Assembly (NCBI GenBank): GCA_029379225.1
Contig: JAQYWR010000030.1
Span: 1 to 64,000, forward strand
Direction: 5' to 3'
DNA length: 64,000 nucleotides
Source of the DNA: Nostoc sp. S4
GTDB taxonomy: Bacteria > Cyanobacteriota > Cyanobacteriia > Cyanobacteriales > Nostocaceae
Below the pieces are notes generated by a model, which worked only from the letters and a program-made list of their open reading frames with translations, had not been told where the DNA came from and did no database searches. A program made the position numbers and the translations under genes. Below are positions 54,918 to 63,315 of the stretch, in pieces. How positions within the stretch are numbered: the first letter of the stretch is position 1; every line of letters starts with the position of its first letter.

Positions 54918-55130
54918 ATGGTTCAACGTGGTTCTAAAGTACGTATTCTCCGCCCTGAATCCTACTGGTTTCAAGATTTAGGAACCGTAGCTTCTATCGA
55001 TCAAAGCGGCATCAAATACCCAGTAATTGTCCGTTTTGAAAAGGTAAATTACTATGGGATCAATACCAACAACTTTGCCGAAGATGAGCTAGTGGAAGTG
55101 GAAGCACCAAAGGCTAAGGCGAAAAAATAA
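54918..55130 (+). CDS. psaE: Photosystem I subunit PsaE
   Basis: Protein of 70 residues, an SH3-like subunit on the stromal side of photosystem I that supports ferredoxin docking and cyclic electron flow. VQRGSKVRILRPESYWFQDL, GTVASIDQSGIKYPVIVRF and YYGINTNNFAEDEL are diagnostic. The loop between the last strands is short compared with some cyanobacteria. The Lys/Ala-rich end (APKAKAKK) is typical. Confidence 0.97.
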   Translation: MVQRGSKVRILRPESYWFQDLGTVASIDQSGIKYPVIVRFEKVNYYGINTNNFAEDELVEVEAPKAKAKK

Positions 55131-55383
55131 GCACTAAACCTACAAGGGGATTGTTTAATGGGATGATGAAGGGAAGTCTCAAGTATGAAGTCTGAAATCT
55201 AAAACTTTCAGTTTTTTCATCCTTGCTTTTAGCCTACCCTAACTACGAGAAGCCGCCCTGCGGGTATTTACGGTTTCTGTTCAGTAGTATGGCTTTCGCC
55301 GCCTATGGGTGTCTACACAGTAGATCGTCTGAGATTGCTTAGTCCCCAAATATACTTAAAAATTGCTTGTTTAATCAGCTTGA

Positions 55384-56250
55384 ATGCCTGAACTGCCTGA
55401 AGTTGAAACAGTCCGAAGGGGTCTAAATCAATTGACCCTCAACCAAAAAATTACGGGTGGAGATGTGTTGCTCGATCGCACCATCGCCTACCCGTTTTCT
55501 GTCGATGAGTTTGTGGATGGAATTAAAAACAATGCCATTGCCATTTGGCATCGTCGCGGCAAATATCTGCTAGCTGAACTCACACCCTCATCTTCCTCTC
55601 CCTCACTGTCTTCCTCAACCAGTTGGCTAGGGGTTCATCTGCGAATGACTGGTCAACTCCTGTGGGTGCGTCGAGATGAACCATTACACAAGCACACCCG
55701 AGTTAGATTATTCTTTGGTGAAGAACAGGAATTACGCTTTGTGGATCAGCGTACCTTCGGTAAAATGTGGTGGGTTCCATCTGGTGTTGCTGTAGAAAGT
55801 ATCATAACTGGTTTGGCAAAACTCGCAGCAGACCCGTTTTCACCTGAATTCACTGTTGAGTATCTAGCAGGTAAACTCCAAAAGCGCCGTCGTCCGATTA
55901 AAACTGCGCTACTGGATCAGTCGGTGGTAGCGGGATTAGGTAATATCTACGCTGATGAAGCCTTATTTAAAAGTGGAATTTTACCTGAAACGTTGTGTAC
56001 GAATTTGCAGCCAAAGCAAATCGAGAATTTGCGAACAGCGATAATTCAAGTGTTAGAAACCAGCATTGAGGTCGGTGGTACGACTTTTAGCAATTTTCTC
56101 AATGTTAAGGGTATCAACGGCAATTATGGGGGTGTAGCCTGGGTTTATAACCGCGCTGGAGAACCCTGTCGAGTTTGTGGTACATCAATTATGCGGTTTA
56201 GGCTAGCTGGGCGATCGAGTCACTTTTGTCCTCAGTGTCAAAGGGTATAG
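55384..56250 (+). CDS. mutM: Formamidopyrimidine-DNA glycosylase
   Basis: Base-excision repair enzyme of 288 residues that removes 8-oxoguanine and formamidopyrimidines. PELPEVE at the start provides the catalytic Pro2 and Glu3, Lys60 follows in HRRGKYLL, and the zinc finger uses Cys262, Cys265, Cys282 and Cys285. Residues 67-80 are a Ser/Pro-rich insert encoded by CT-rich repeat-like DNA, not conserved in the family to my knowledge. GTTG-rich leader, no strong ribosome-binding site. The zinc finger and H2TH region are intact, so it is probably active. Confidence 0.96.
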   Translation: MPELPEVETVRRGLNQLTLNQKITGGDVLLDRTIAYPFSVDEFVDGIKNNAIAIWHRRGKYLLAELTPSSSSPSLSSSTSWLGVHLRMTGQLLWVRRDEPLHKHTRVRLFFGEEQELRFVDQRTFGKMWWVPSGVAVESIITGLAKLAADPFSPEFTVEYLAGKLQKRRRPIKTALLDQSVVAGLGNIYADEALFKSGILPETLCTNLQPKQIENLRTAIIQVLETSIEVGGTTFSNFLNVKGINGNYGGVAWVYNRAGEPCRVCGTSIMRFRLAGRSSHFCPQCQRV

Positions 56251-56358
56251 GGAGTAGAGAGTTAGGAGTTTAGAGTTTTTAGACCTTAGTTGTGATTTGT
56301 GAGTTCTAAGTCTTTTAGAATGCAGATAAAACAAGTTACAAATTTGAGAGGGGAATTT

Positions 56359-56574
56359 ATGGCAGTTAAAAAAGGAGATATGGTTCGCGCTATCCGCGAA
56401 AAACTGGAAAATAGTCTCGAAGCAAAAGCTAGTGATACTCGTTTTCCTTCCTATTTATTTGACTCTAAGGGGGAAATTGTAGATATTAAAGGTGATTATG
56501 CACTTGTTAAGTTTGGCAAAGTGCCAACACCAAATGTTTGGTTACGTACAGACCAACTTGAACAGTTTAAATAA
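56359..56574 (+). CDS. ndhO: NAD(P)H-quinone oxidoreductase subunit O
   Basis: Protein of 71 residues from ATG 56359; a longer frame from 56299 is rejected because GAGAGGGGAA just upstream of 56359 is a good ribosome-binding site and homologues start at MAVKKGD. NdhO is a peripheral cyanobacterial NDH-1 subunit. VKKGDMVRAIREKLENSLEA and GDYALVKFGKVPTPNVWLRT are diagnostic. Confidence 0.96.
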   Translation: MAVKKGDMVRAIREKLENSLEAKASDTRFPSYLFDSKGEIVDIKGDYALVKFGKVPTPNVWLRTDQLEQFK

Positions 56575-56726
56575 TAAAAAGAATTCAGAATTCAGAAGTG
56601 AGAATGAATACTGAATTTTGACTTCTGACTTCTGGTTAATAAAATTGCATTTTAATTTAACCTAAGTCTCCAAACGAGGCGCACGTTAATTCTAATTCGG
56701 AAATTGAAGATTAGTAGTAAAAACAA

Positions 56727-56755
56727 AAGGCAGTAGTATTTAAACCTACTGCCTT
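56727..56755. terminator. Bidirectional terminator between ndhO and repeat-protein gene
   Basis: AAGGCAGTAG and CTACTGCCTT form a 10 bp stem with a 9 nt loop. On the minus strand it is followed by TTGTTTTTAC, on the plus strand by GTTTGATTT. It serves both converging genes. Confidence 0.75.
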
Positions 56756-56818
56756 GTTTGATTTGCTATTCTACAAGTCATCATCCTATGAAAACAGCAT
56801 CACAAAGCTTGTTGCATG

Positions 56819-57211
56819 TTAGGGACGGTAACCTTGATCTGCGGGGTCGCCGTAGGGGTCTTCGCTAGCTGGGCGAACGTCTCCGTAAGATGCTGTGTCT
56901 GCGGGGTCGCCGTAGGGGTCTTCGCTAGCTGGACGAACGTCTCCGTAAGATGCTAAGTCTGCGGGGTCGCCGTATGGGTCTTCACTAGCTGGGCGAACGT
57001 CTCCGTAAGATGCTACATCTGCGGGGTCACCGTAGGGGTCTTCACTAGCTGGGCGAACGTTCCTGTATGATGCTGGATCTGCGGGGTCACCGTAGGGGTC
57101 TTCGCTAGCTGGGCGGACATTGCGATCGCGAAATTCATTATTTTCATCGCTGCGATCGCTGTTCGACCCTAACAGGAAATCCTTCGCCTTTCGCAAAAAG
57201 TCATCTACCAT
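56819..57211 (-). CDS. Protein made of five tandem 20-residue repeats
   Basis: Protein of 130 residues. After a basic N-terminus (MVDDFLRKAKDFLLGSNS) and an acidic Asn/Asp-rich linker, residues about 31-130 are five copies of a 20-residue unit with the core VRPASEDPYGDPAD and a variable tail (PASYR, VASYG, LASYG, TASYG, QGYRP). The DNA repeats every 60 bp. No membrane or catalytic motif is seen. The unit is acidic, Pro- and Gly-rich and probably disordered. The gene follows a lipoprotein gene on the same strand, 95 bp away. No known family was recognised; function unknown. Confidence 0.75.
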   Translation of the reverse strand: MVDDFLRKAKDFLLGSNSDRSDENNEFRDRNVRPASEDPYGDPADPASYRNVRPASEDPYGDPADVASYGDVRPASEDPYGDPADLASYGDVRPASEDPYGDPADTASYGDVRPASEDPYGDPADQGYRP

Positions 57212-57306
57212 GTTTTGTCTCCTTATTTCATTCCGTGTATTCCACGTGCGCGATCGGCGTTATCCTCCGGGAAACCCGCTTTAGATTTACACACGCTTGG
57301 CTGAAT

Positions 57307-57798
57307 CTAGAGAGCTGGAGCCGCCGATGAAGTTATGCCAGTTAGATCGCGACCTGAAGAACTCCCGTTATAGCCTTGGAATTGCCGATACTGTTGTGCT
57401 TCAGATTCCGGCACTCGAATTCCTTCTGACGGTGGAGTTACCCAGTGAGCGCGGTGTTCCGCATCACGGTAATATACACGCCCATTCTTGGAAAGATAGT
57501 ACTTGCCTTGCGCTCCTTCTTGTGGAGCATTCTTATGTTGGTTGTAGAGGTAATAAAGTGCCGCAGCTCCGGCCAAAATTGCCACTTTTTGTCCTGTACC
57601 CAATCCCTTCTTAGCTTGGGTTTGATTTGTGCTGCGATCGCTCACTGTTCTACCAACCGTATCATCCACAGGTGGTGGCACTGAAGCTTTTTTGGAACCT
57701 CCTCCGCAGCTACTGAGCAATGGCACTGTTAGCAATGCTGAAAGCAACACTGCCAGCAAACGTGAAACTACTTTACGTTCTTTAAATATTGTAATCAT
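57307..57798 (-). CDS. Putative lipoprotein
   Basis: Protein of 163 residues. The start has Lys/Arg, a hydrophobic stretch and the lipobox LLSSC with Cys31, so it is probably a lipid-anchored envelope protein. A second hydrophobic stretch (KVAILAGAAALYYLYN) lies at about 70-85. The C-terminal half is polar, with a YYLSKNGRVYYRDAEHRAHW segment and a Ser-rich tail. No named family was recognised. It is upstream of the tandem-repeat gene and may be co-transcribed. Confidence 0.7.
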   Translation of the reverse strand: MITIFKERKVVSRLLAVLLSALLTVPLLSSCGGGSKKASVPPPVDDTVGRTVSDRSTNQTQAKKGLGTGQKVAILAGAAALYYLYNQHKNAPQEGAQGKYYLSKNGRVYYRDAEHRAHWVTPPSEGIRVPESEAQQYRQFQGYNGSSSGRDLTGITSSAAPAL

Positions 57799-58136
57799 CG
57801 TATCTCATCATCACCTACGTTTACTAAGAGCCTTGCTGTTGCAACTACAGAGTTAGGATTCCTGTTACTTTGCCTGGGATTGCAAAAACATTTATCGCTG
57901 ATTACAACAGCGCAACTACAGCATTTCAATAAACATAATCGGTGAATTTATCAAATATTCCATCCTGCCTTTGAGAGAAACTCACTTCATCCCAACGAAA
58001 TATCTTGTTGATTTTTGATAAATTTCTTTTCTGAAAAGATAAAAATATTCAGCAATTTCTCGGTTATTTTTGTGTACATCAATAATTTAAAAAGATACAG
58101 GTACTATGATGATATTTGTCAAAAAATACACTAAAT
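57799..58136. other. Divergent intergenic region before accessory cassette
   Basis: A 338 bp AT-rich gap between the lipoprotein gene (minus) and the cassette (plus). A TATGAT at 58105-58110 lies about 27 bp before the first start codon but has no good -35. This is the likely cassette promoter. Confidence 0.4.
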
Positions 58137-58796
58137 ATGACATCAAAAAACATAACCCAAACCAGAACTCGCGTGCTTTTAGCTTTGTGGGATTTGGGAG
58201 GAATTCAGCAGCAAGTGAATAAAGGTATACTCACGAAACGAATTGTATCAAAAAATAAAAAGGTAGCAGATTATCAAGGAATACTCGAGGAATTACAGAA
58301 TCAAGGAGCGATCGCAATTTCCAAAAAGGGATATTCTCTGATATCTCCCAAAGGTTTAGAGGTATTGGATGAGGGTTTGAGGAGTGATGATTTTAAATTT
58401 GAAGGGACGATTGTCGGAACTTGGGCGGCGAATGCGTTGGTGAAGTGGATTTGTAAGAAAGGTGTTGCGGTAGCTGGTGCAGATGTACCAATAAATGGGA
58501 AGAGTGGGGCGATCGCTTCTTACGACGAGTTTAAATCTGTGGCGTTGGAAGTTTACGACAAGCTGAACCAAAACTACAACTTAGACGACTTGGTGCCAAT
58601 TTATCGGATTAGGAGAGAAATAGGCGATCGGGTTAGTCGTGAAGATTTTAACACATGGTTGCTAGAAATTCAGGAGAAAGACATTTTACAACTTCAGGGT
58701 GGAAGCATAGAAGATAGCGCTCCCGACAAGATTGAAGATTCTATTACTACTAAAGTTAGTGGATTACGCTGTTATGCTAAACGCCTCAATTTTTAA
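58137..58796 (+). CDS. Winged-helix-like protein of the three-gene cassette
   Basis: Protein of 219 residues from ATG 58137; a TTG at 58116 is in frame but less likely. Residues about 8-75 read like a winged-helix domain (RVLLALWDLGGIQQQVNKGI, YQGILEELQNQGAIAISKKGY). A second helical unit lies at about 145-190 (DDLVPIYRIRREIGDRVSRE, then FNTWLLEIQEKDILQLQGGS) with the look of a DNA-binding adaptor found in ATPase-based conflict systems. It would act as the DNA- or partner-recognition part; this is inference. The ATPase start follows after 63 bp. HIP1 sites occur within it. Confidence 0.65.
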   Translation: MTSKNITQTRTRVLLALWDLGGIQQQVNKGILTKRIVSKNKKVADYQGILEELQNQGAIAISKKGYSLISPKGLEVLDEGLRSDDFKFEGTIVGTWAANALVKWICKKGVAVAGADVPINGKSGAIASYDEFKSVALEVYDKLNQNYNLDDLVPIYRIRREIGDRVSREDFNTWLLEIQEKDILQLQGGSIEDSAPDKIEDSITTKVSGLRCYAKRLNF

Positions 58797-58859
58797 ACTA
58801 AGTTACTCGGTTTTTATCGCTTTTATTTATTAGTTGTTATCTTCAGGAGATGCACAATC

Positions 58860-60767
58860 ATGAGTAATTATTTATCTTCATATTCAGATATCAATAAAGC
58901 TATTACAAGTCATAATCCATTTGACAGATCATTAGTAGTTAGAAATCATGATATTTGGAACAAAACTTTTCCTGATGTTCCTTCCATAAATGCTCATGTA
59001 TCAGATGCTGTTTTTCAGGCAATAGAGCAAATTTCCACAGGAAAGCGTTCAGTTATTGGTATAACTATTAAAGCTGAAAAAGGACTAGGAAAAAGTCACT
59101 TAATGAGTCGTATTCGTCACCATCTTCAAGGTAAAGGCGATAGTTTTTTTGTCTATATGAGCGAAGTTGACTATGGTGACTTAAACAAAATACATTCTAA
59201 TTTTCTAAACACATTGACATCTAGTCTAAAGCAGACTGGTAGTCAAAGTGTAATGCAATGGCAAGAGATGGCAACTACTTTAGTCAACGAAGTATATAAG
59301 TCAAGCTACACTCCTCAACAGTTAATGAAGCGATTTCCTGGGGTTTTAGCTCAACATCCTAAAATAGTAGATGCCTTGACTGCTAAAGTACTAAAACTTA
59401 AGCCTAGTATTGAAAATCCTTATTTGATTCAGGCTATCCTATGGACACTTTCTTTAGATAAAGTTTCATTTGCAATTAATTGGCTTGCTGGCAGAGACTT
59501 AGCACAATCACAAGCTGATTCTATGGGATTACCAAATACTAGTTATAACAATAAAGAAGCTGAAGCATTCCAAACTGTATGCCAAATTCTTGACTTAATT
59601 GGTGACTATAGAACAATAGTTATCTGCTTCGATGAGTTAGAAAGCCTCAATTGCAACGATCAGGGTTTTACAAGAGCACAAGTTACTGCTCTGTTTGCGA
59701 AAGATATATATAGCAGAATAAAACGTGGAGTCTTAATTCTAGCTATGTTCGATGAAACTTGGACACAACAAGTTAAAGTTGTGCCACAAGCCTATTCGGT
59801 TATTGACAGAATTGGCGAAAAGAAATTTGATTTGAGGCATCTTAATAGTGATGATGTAGTAACTCTTGTCTCCCACTGGCTAAAAGAGTTTTATGATACA
59901 AATAATTTAACTCCACCTCATTGTCTCTATCCTTTTGATGAAAATAATTTACGAGAGCTTGGTAAAGAAAAGCCAATAGTTAGAAAGGTTTTACAGTGGT
60001 GTACAAATAACTGGAATTTACCTGGTTGCCTACCTACACAAGTAGAGCCACTACATAAAATTGAAAAAGCTTTTAATAAAGAACTTGTAGCACTTGATAA
60101 CACAATAGAAAATTACTTTGAAGACAGTAGTACTATAGCTGATGCTATACGTTTTTGTTTATTAACTCTGAAAGGCGAAACTATAGAAAGAGTAAAAATC
60201 GATGAGGTTGAGGAAGTTATAGTCGAAAATGTAGATAAAGGCTACCTTAGTTTTAGAATTATTGGTAAGGAAAATGGAAGAGTTGTCAAAATAGTAGTAG
60301 CAGTTGTGCAGGAATCTAGTAATAGATTTGTAAGTGCTGCTTTAAAAAGATTAATAGATTATAAAACATTTAATATGACTCGTGGCTGCTTAGTTCGTGC
60401 TAAAGACGTGAAATATAATACTAAAGGGAAAGAATATTTAGATAAACTGCTTTCTAAAAATTTAGGAGGAGAATTTGTCAAGCTTGTTGTTGAGGATATT
60501 AAACCTCTTTTAGCTATTTTATTTGTTAAGCAAGCTGGGAAAGATTATGAAGTTAGTGATGAGGAAATTTTTCAGTTTATAGTTCAGCAAAAAATTGCAG
60601 TTAATAACTATTTAATTCGTGAAATTTTAAGCGATCCATCTGGTCAAATTCCTAATGGTTTAATAAATGAAGAATGTCTTGCTGAAACTCAGTCCATACA
60701 AGATAAAAATGTAGATAAAGAAGTAGATACTATGCTCGATAATTTACTTGTGAAACTTGGTTTATGA
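58860..60767 (+). CDS. P-loop AAA-type ATPase of the three-gene cassette
   Basis: Protein of 635 residues. Residues 65-90 (SVIGITIKAEKGLGKSHLMS) carry a Walker A-like loop in which the first Gly is Ala72, with Lys78 and Ser79 kept. Walker B is TIVICFDELESL with Asp258 and Glu259, and LILAMFDETW near residue 295 fits sensor 1. It resembles the ORC/STAND-like ATPases of BREX- or Dnd-type systems in layout, without a clear match. The C-terminal part (about 430-600) has a strand-rich segment with VVQESSNRF and an LKRLIDYKTFNMTRG motif. The DNA is AT-rich and lacks HIP1 sites, unlike its neighbours. AGGAGA at 58845 sets the start. It overlaps the nuclease gene by ATGA. Confidence 0.8.
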   Translation: MSNYLSSYSDINKAITSHNPFDRSLVVRNHDIWNKTFPDVPSINAHVSDAVFQAIEQISTGKRSVIGITIKAEKGLGKSHLMSRIRHHLQGKGDSFFVYMSEVDYGDLNKIHSNFLNTLTSSLKQTGSQSVMQWQEMATTLVNEVYKSSYTPQQLMKRFPGVLAQHPKIVDALTAKVLKLKPSIENPYLIQAILWTLSLDKVSFAINWLAGRDLAQSQADSMGLPNTSYNNKEAEAFQTVCQILDLIGDYRTIVICFDELESLNCNDQGFTRAQVTALFAKDIYSRIKRGVLILAMFDETWTQQVKVVPQAYSVIDRIGEKKFDLRHLNSDDVVTLVSHWLKEFYDTNNLTPPHCLYPFDENNLRELGKEKPIVRKVLQWCTNNWNLPGCLPTQVEPLHKIEKAFNKELVALDNTIENYFEDSSTIADAIRFCLLTLKGETIERVKIDEVEEVIVENVDKGYLSFRIIGKENGRVVKIVVAVVQESSNRFVSAALKRLIDYKTFNMTRGCLVRAKDVKYNTKGKEYLDKLLSKNLGGEFVKLVVEDIKPLLAILFVKQAGKDYEVSDEEIFQFIVQQKIAVNNYLIREILSDPSGQIPNGLINEECLAETQSIQDKNVDKEVDTMLDNLLVKLGL

Positions 60768-62224
60768 GTAATTTAATTTTGCTCAATACTGCCTTATGTC
60801 TACCTTATCCTGACATTGAAGCTTTGGTACAGGGTCGAATAATTGTAGCTCTACCGGAGACATTTATTCATCCAGGGCGTTCCTTTGCTCTCTATCCATC
60901 CGTAACTTCAATCAATGTATTACCCGATGGACAATACTATAAATCAAATTTCTTGAGGATTATCCAGAAAGTTACTACTCAAATAAGTTCTGAAACAGTC
61001 TGGATTCAATCTTGGGGTAAATGTGAACTGTGCCAAATCCTAAATAACTCAGAATCATTAGAAATTTTATCACAATTAAATATTTGGACAATAAAAGGAC
61101 TACAACAGATTTTACTGCAAAGGAAGCATATCTTTCTTGCTTATTTACGTATCTATGTGTTGTCTGAGCCAATTGAAATACCTGTGAATCCAAAAAGCCA
61201 GTTTATGGGTTTACCTCATCCATTGAAGGTATCTCTTGATTTACCAGTATTAACCGATCGCACTTTCGCCCAACGCAAGCATCAATTAGAAAAATTAGAG
61301 CCACCACTGCATCCTGAACTTGAAGAATTGCAAAGTGCGATCGCATCCCTAACTATTACCCAACCAGCCGCGAAACAATTAGACGACGATATCAAAGTAT
61401 TTTTGGGTTGGAGTAGTGAGAAGCCAATTAAGCAACCCGATCCAAATTTAGCTTGGATAAATGATATTGCAAAATTGGGCGATCGCAGCATCGAAAAAGA
61501 TGAGAAAAAAAGCAACTACCAAGCTGGTACAGATTTTGAAAACATTGCACGTCAAAGTCTAGAGTTTTTAGGTTTCAAAGTTGAAAGTGCTTTCAAAGGT
61601 GGTGCTGGAGGCTTAGATTTATTTTGTTCAAAACCTTACCCTATTATTTGCGAGTGTAAGGCGGGTAAGCTGATTCCAAGTCGTACTGTTGAGGAATTAC
61701 TCAAACTTGGTGGAATGCACTTAGGTAAAACTCAACTATTTACTTCAGCTAAGTTAGTAATTGGCCCTGGTAATCCATCTCCAGACACACTAAAAGCTGC
61801 TAAAGAATGGGAAGTAAGTATTATTAATGCTATGACTTTACAAAAGCTCGTTGAATTAAAAGCAAAATATCCAGGTGCTATTAATTTAGTCGAATTACAG
61901 CAGTATCTAGAGCCTGGACAAATTGACTATAAAATTGATGAATATATTCAGAAAGTGGAAAGAGTGATTAAGTTGCGATCGCACATTATCGAACTTGTTA
62001 AAAATTATTTGCAAAATTCAGGTACGGAATCTGCTGGTGTCGAAGCTTTACACGGTGCTTACTTCGGTTCACATCCACTACAGGCACTAAAAATAGATGA
62101 AATGCACGAAATTTTGATAGAAGTTTCTTCGCCATTAACAGGCTATTTAGGACGGATTAAAAGTAGTGATTGGAGGGGCGATCGCTTTTACTTCCTACGC
62201 GATTTGCCTATTAATCTAAAATAA
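60764..62224 (+). CDS. DUF1802-like protein with PD-(D/E)xK nuclease domain
   Basis: Protein of 486 residues. The N-terminal 215 residues (ALCLPYPDIEALVQGRIIVA, FIHPGRSFALYPS) resemble the cyanobacterial DUF1802 family. After a charged linker, residues about 254-350 form a restriction-endonuclease-like core: Glu259 in GTDFENIARQ, Asp285 in GGAGGLDLF and Glu297-x-Lys299 in ICECKAG. This is the Mrr-like PD-(D/E)xK pattern with all metal-binding residues present. The C-terminal 100 residues are helical and then strand-rich (LRSHIIELVKNYLQNSG, GDRFYFLRDLP). Start overlaps the ATPase stop, so the two proteins are coupled. A strong terminator follows at 62298. Confidence 0.8.
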   Translation: MSNLILLNTALCLPYPDIEALVQGRIIVALPETFIHPGRSFALYPSVTSINVLPDGQYYKSNFLRIIQKVTTQISSETVWIQSWGKCELCQILNNSESLEILSQLNIWTIKGLQQILLQRKHIFLAYLRIYVLSEPIEIPVNPKSQFMGLPHPLKVSLDLPVLTDRTFAQRKHQLEKLEPPLHPELEELQSAIASLTITQPAAKQLDDDIKVFLGWSSEKPIKQPDPNLAWINDIAKLGDRSIEKDEKKSNYQAGTDFENIARQSLEFLGFKVESAFKGGAGGLDLFCSKPYPIICECKAGKLIPSRTVEELLKLGGMHLGKTQLFTSAKLVIGPGNPSPDTLKAAKEWEVSIINAMTLQKLVELKAKYPGAINLVELQQYLEPGQIDYKIDEYIQKVERVIKLRSHIIELVKNYLQNSGTESAGVEALHGAYFGSHPLQALKIDEMHEILIEVSSPLTGYLGRIKSSDWRGDRFYFLRDLPINLK

Positions 62225-62527
62225 ACTAGTCTATAATTGCCAAGAAACACCAATTTACTCATCTGGTTCGGCAAATAAAGATTCTTAATATTACAGCAAG
62301 CAACAACGAGCGATGCCCAACCCAGGCGTAGCTCGTTGTTGCTTTTATTCTCAGTATATATAATTTATAGTAATAAACTTTACATAAAATTCATACTTAG
62401 CCACTGTGTAAATTCATTTACAGTATATTAGCAATCAAATACTGTCGAAGAGTCTGATTATACTTACTACACTGGTATTCATTAGCTACAATCCACTAGC
62501 AAGTTGAAGACTTAGGAGAAATGAGTT
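62225..62527. other. Intergenic region before Nif11 gene
   Basis: A 303 bp gap holding the terminator at 62298-62344, a possible promoter (TTGTTG at 62336-62341, 17 bp spacer, TATAAT at 62359-62364) and an AGGAG ribosome-binding site at 62514-62518 for the next gene. Confidence 0.45.
62298..62349 (+). terminator. Intrinsic terminator of the three-gene cassette
   Basis: AAGCAACAACGAGC (62298-62311) and GCTCGTTGTTGCTT (62331-62344) form a perfect 14 bp stem with a 19 nt loop followed by TTATTC. It lies 74 bp after the nuclease stop. Confidence 0.8.
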
Positions 62528-63187
62528 ATGTATTATCAAATTTGGAACTTTTTTCTTCAAGAAGATAAATATAATTATTGGAAAGAGCAAATAAAAATTC
62601 ATAAAAATTTTAATAGACTTACATGGCAAAATGTTATTGATTTTTTATCATTGGTAGAGCAGACTTATCTGCTGAAATATCAACTAGGAGAAACTGATAA
62701 TCTTGAGCCATTTCTGAAGTTAGCAACAGAAAATGGTTACAATCTAACCGCAGAAGAACTTGGCTGGTTTTTGATCACTAGAAAGCAGATTTGGGATCTT
62801 TTTGACTTTGCCCAAAAAACACCGCTTCTTAAAGAACAATTGCTCACAGCTAAAAGTCCAGAGCATTTTGTCAATATAGCAGCGGAGAATGGTTATTACT
62901 TTTCTGTAGAAGAGTTAGCTTGGCTGTTAACTGAAATCAAGTCTTCGTCCGAATTAGTATCGATTAACAATAGTGTTGGTGAAATTCTAACGGTATCAAA
63001 CTACGGCAGAATTGAAACAGGATACTGGATTTGGCTGGCAGAAGACTGGGGGATTGTACCACCATTTTGTCATCGGGATAAGCCAGGTACTTTTTTATCT
63101 CAAAATGTCACTAATCCCTTTTTACCCGATCGCTGTTTCTTACCCAAGAGTTATTTTAACCAGCGCCTAATGGCAGTTCATAACTAG
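62528..63187 (+). CDS. Tandem Nif11-domain protein
   Basis: Protein of 219 residues. Two Nif11-like domains follow each other at about 35-84 (FLSLVEQTYLLKYQLG, LATENGYNLTAEELGWFL) and 88-137 (DFAQKTPLLKEQLL, NIAAENGYYFSVEELAWLL). Nif11 domains occur as leader peptides of RiPP natural products, but here no Gly-Gly cleavage site or core peptide follows. The last 80 residues are aromatic (GYWIWLAEDWGIVPPF) and unlike a core peptide. AGGAG at 62514-62518 fixes the start. It is probably a free-standing regulatory or scaffold protein; no RiPP enzymes are near. Confidence 0.8.
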   Translation: MYYQIWNFFLQEDKYNYWKEQIKIHKNFNRLTWQNVIDFLSLVEQTYLLKYQLGETDNLEPFLKLATENGYNLTAEELGWFLITRKQIWDLFDFAQKTPLLKEQLLTAKSPEHFVNIAAENGYYFSVEELAWLLTEIKSSSELVSINNSVGEILTVSNYGRIETGYWIWLAEDWGIVPPFCHRDKPGTFLSQNVTNPFLPDRCFLPKSYFNQRLMAVHN

Positions 63188-63315
63188 AATAATGAATTAC
63201 GAATTATTGAAGCATCCTAGATTAAAGATATACCTTCTATCTAAGATGCTTGACAATAAAAAATTGTTGCAGATACAACAATTATCAAAAAAATCTGATA
63301 TCTGTACTACAGTTA

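Noticed and set aside
56819..57120. 60 bp periodicity considered as a CRISPR array
   Set aside because: Repeats are contiguous, in frame and encode 20-residue protein repeats.
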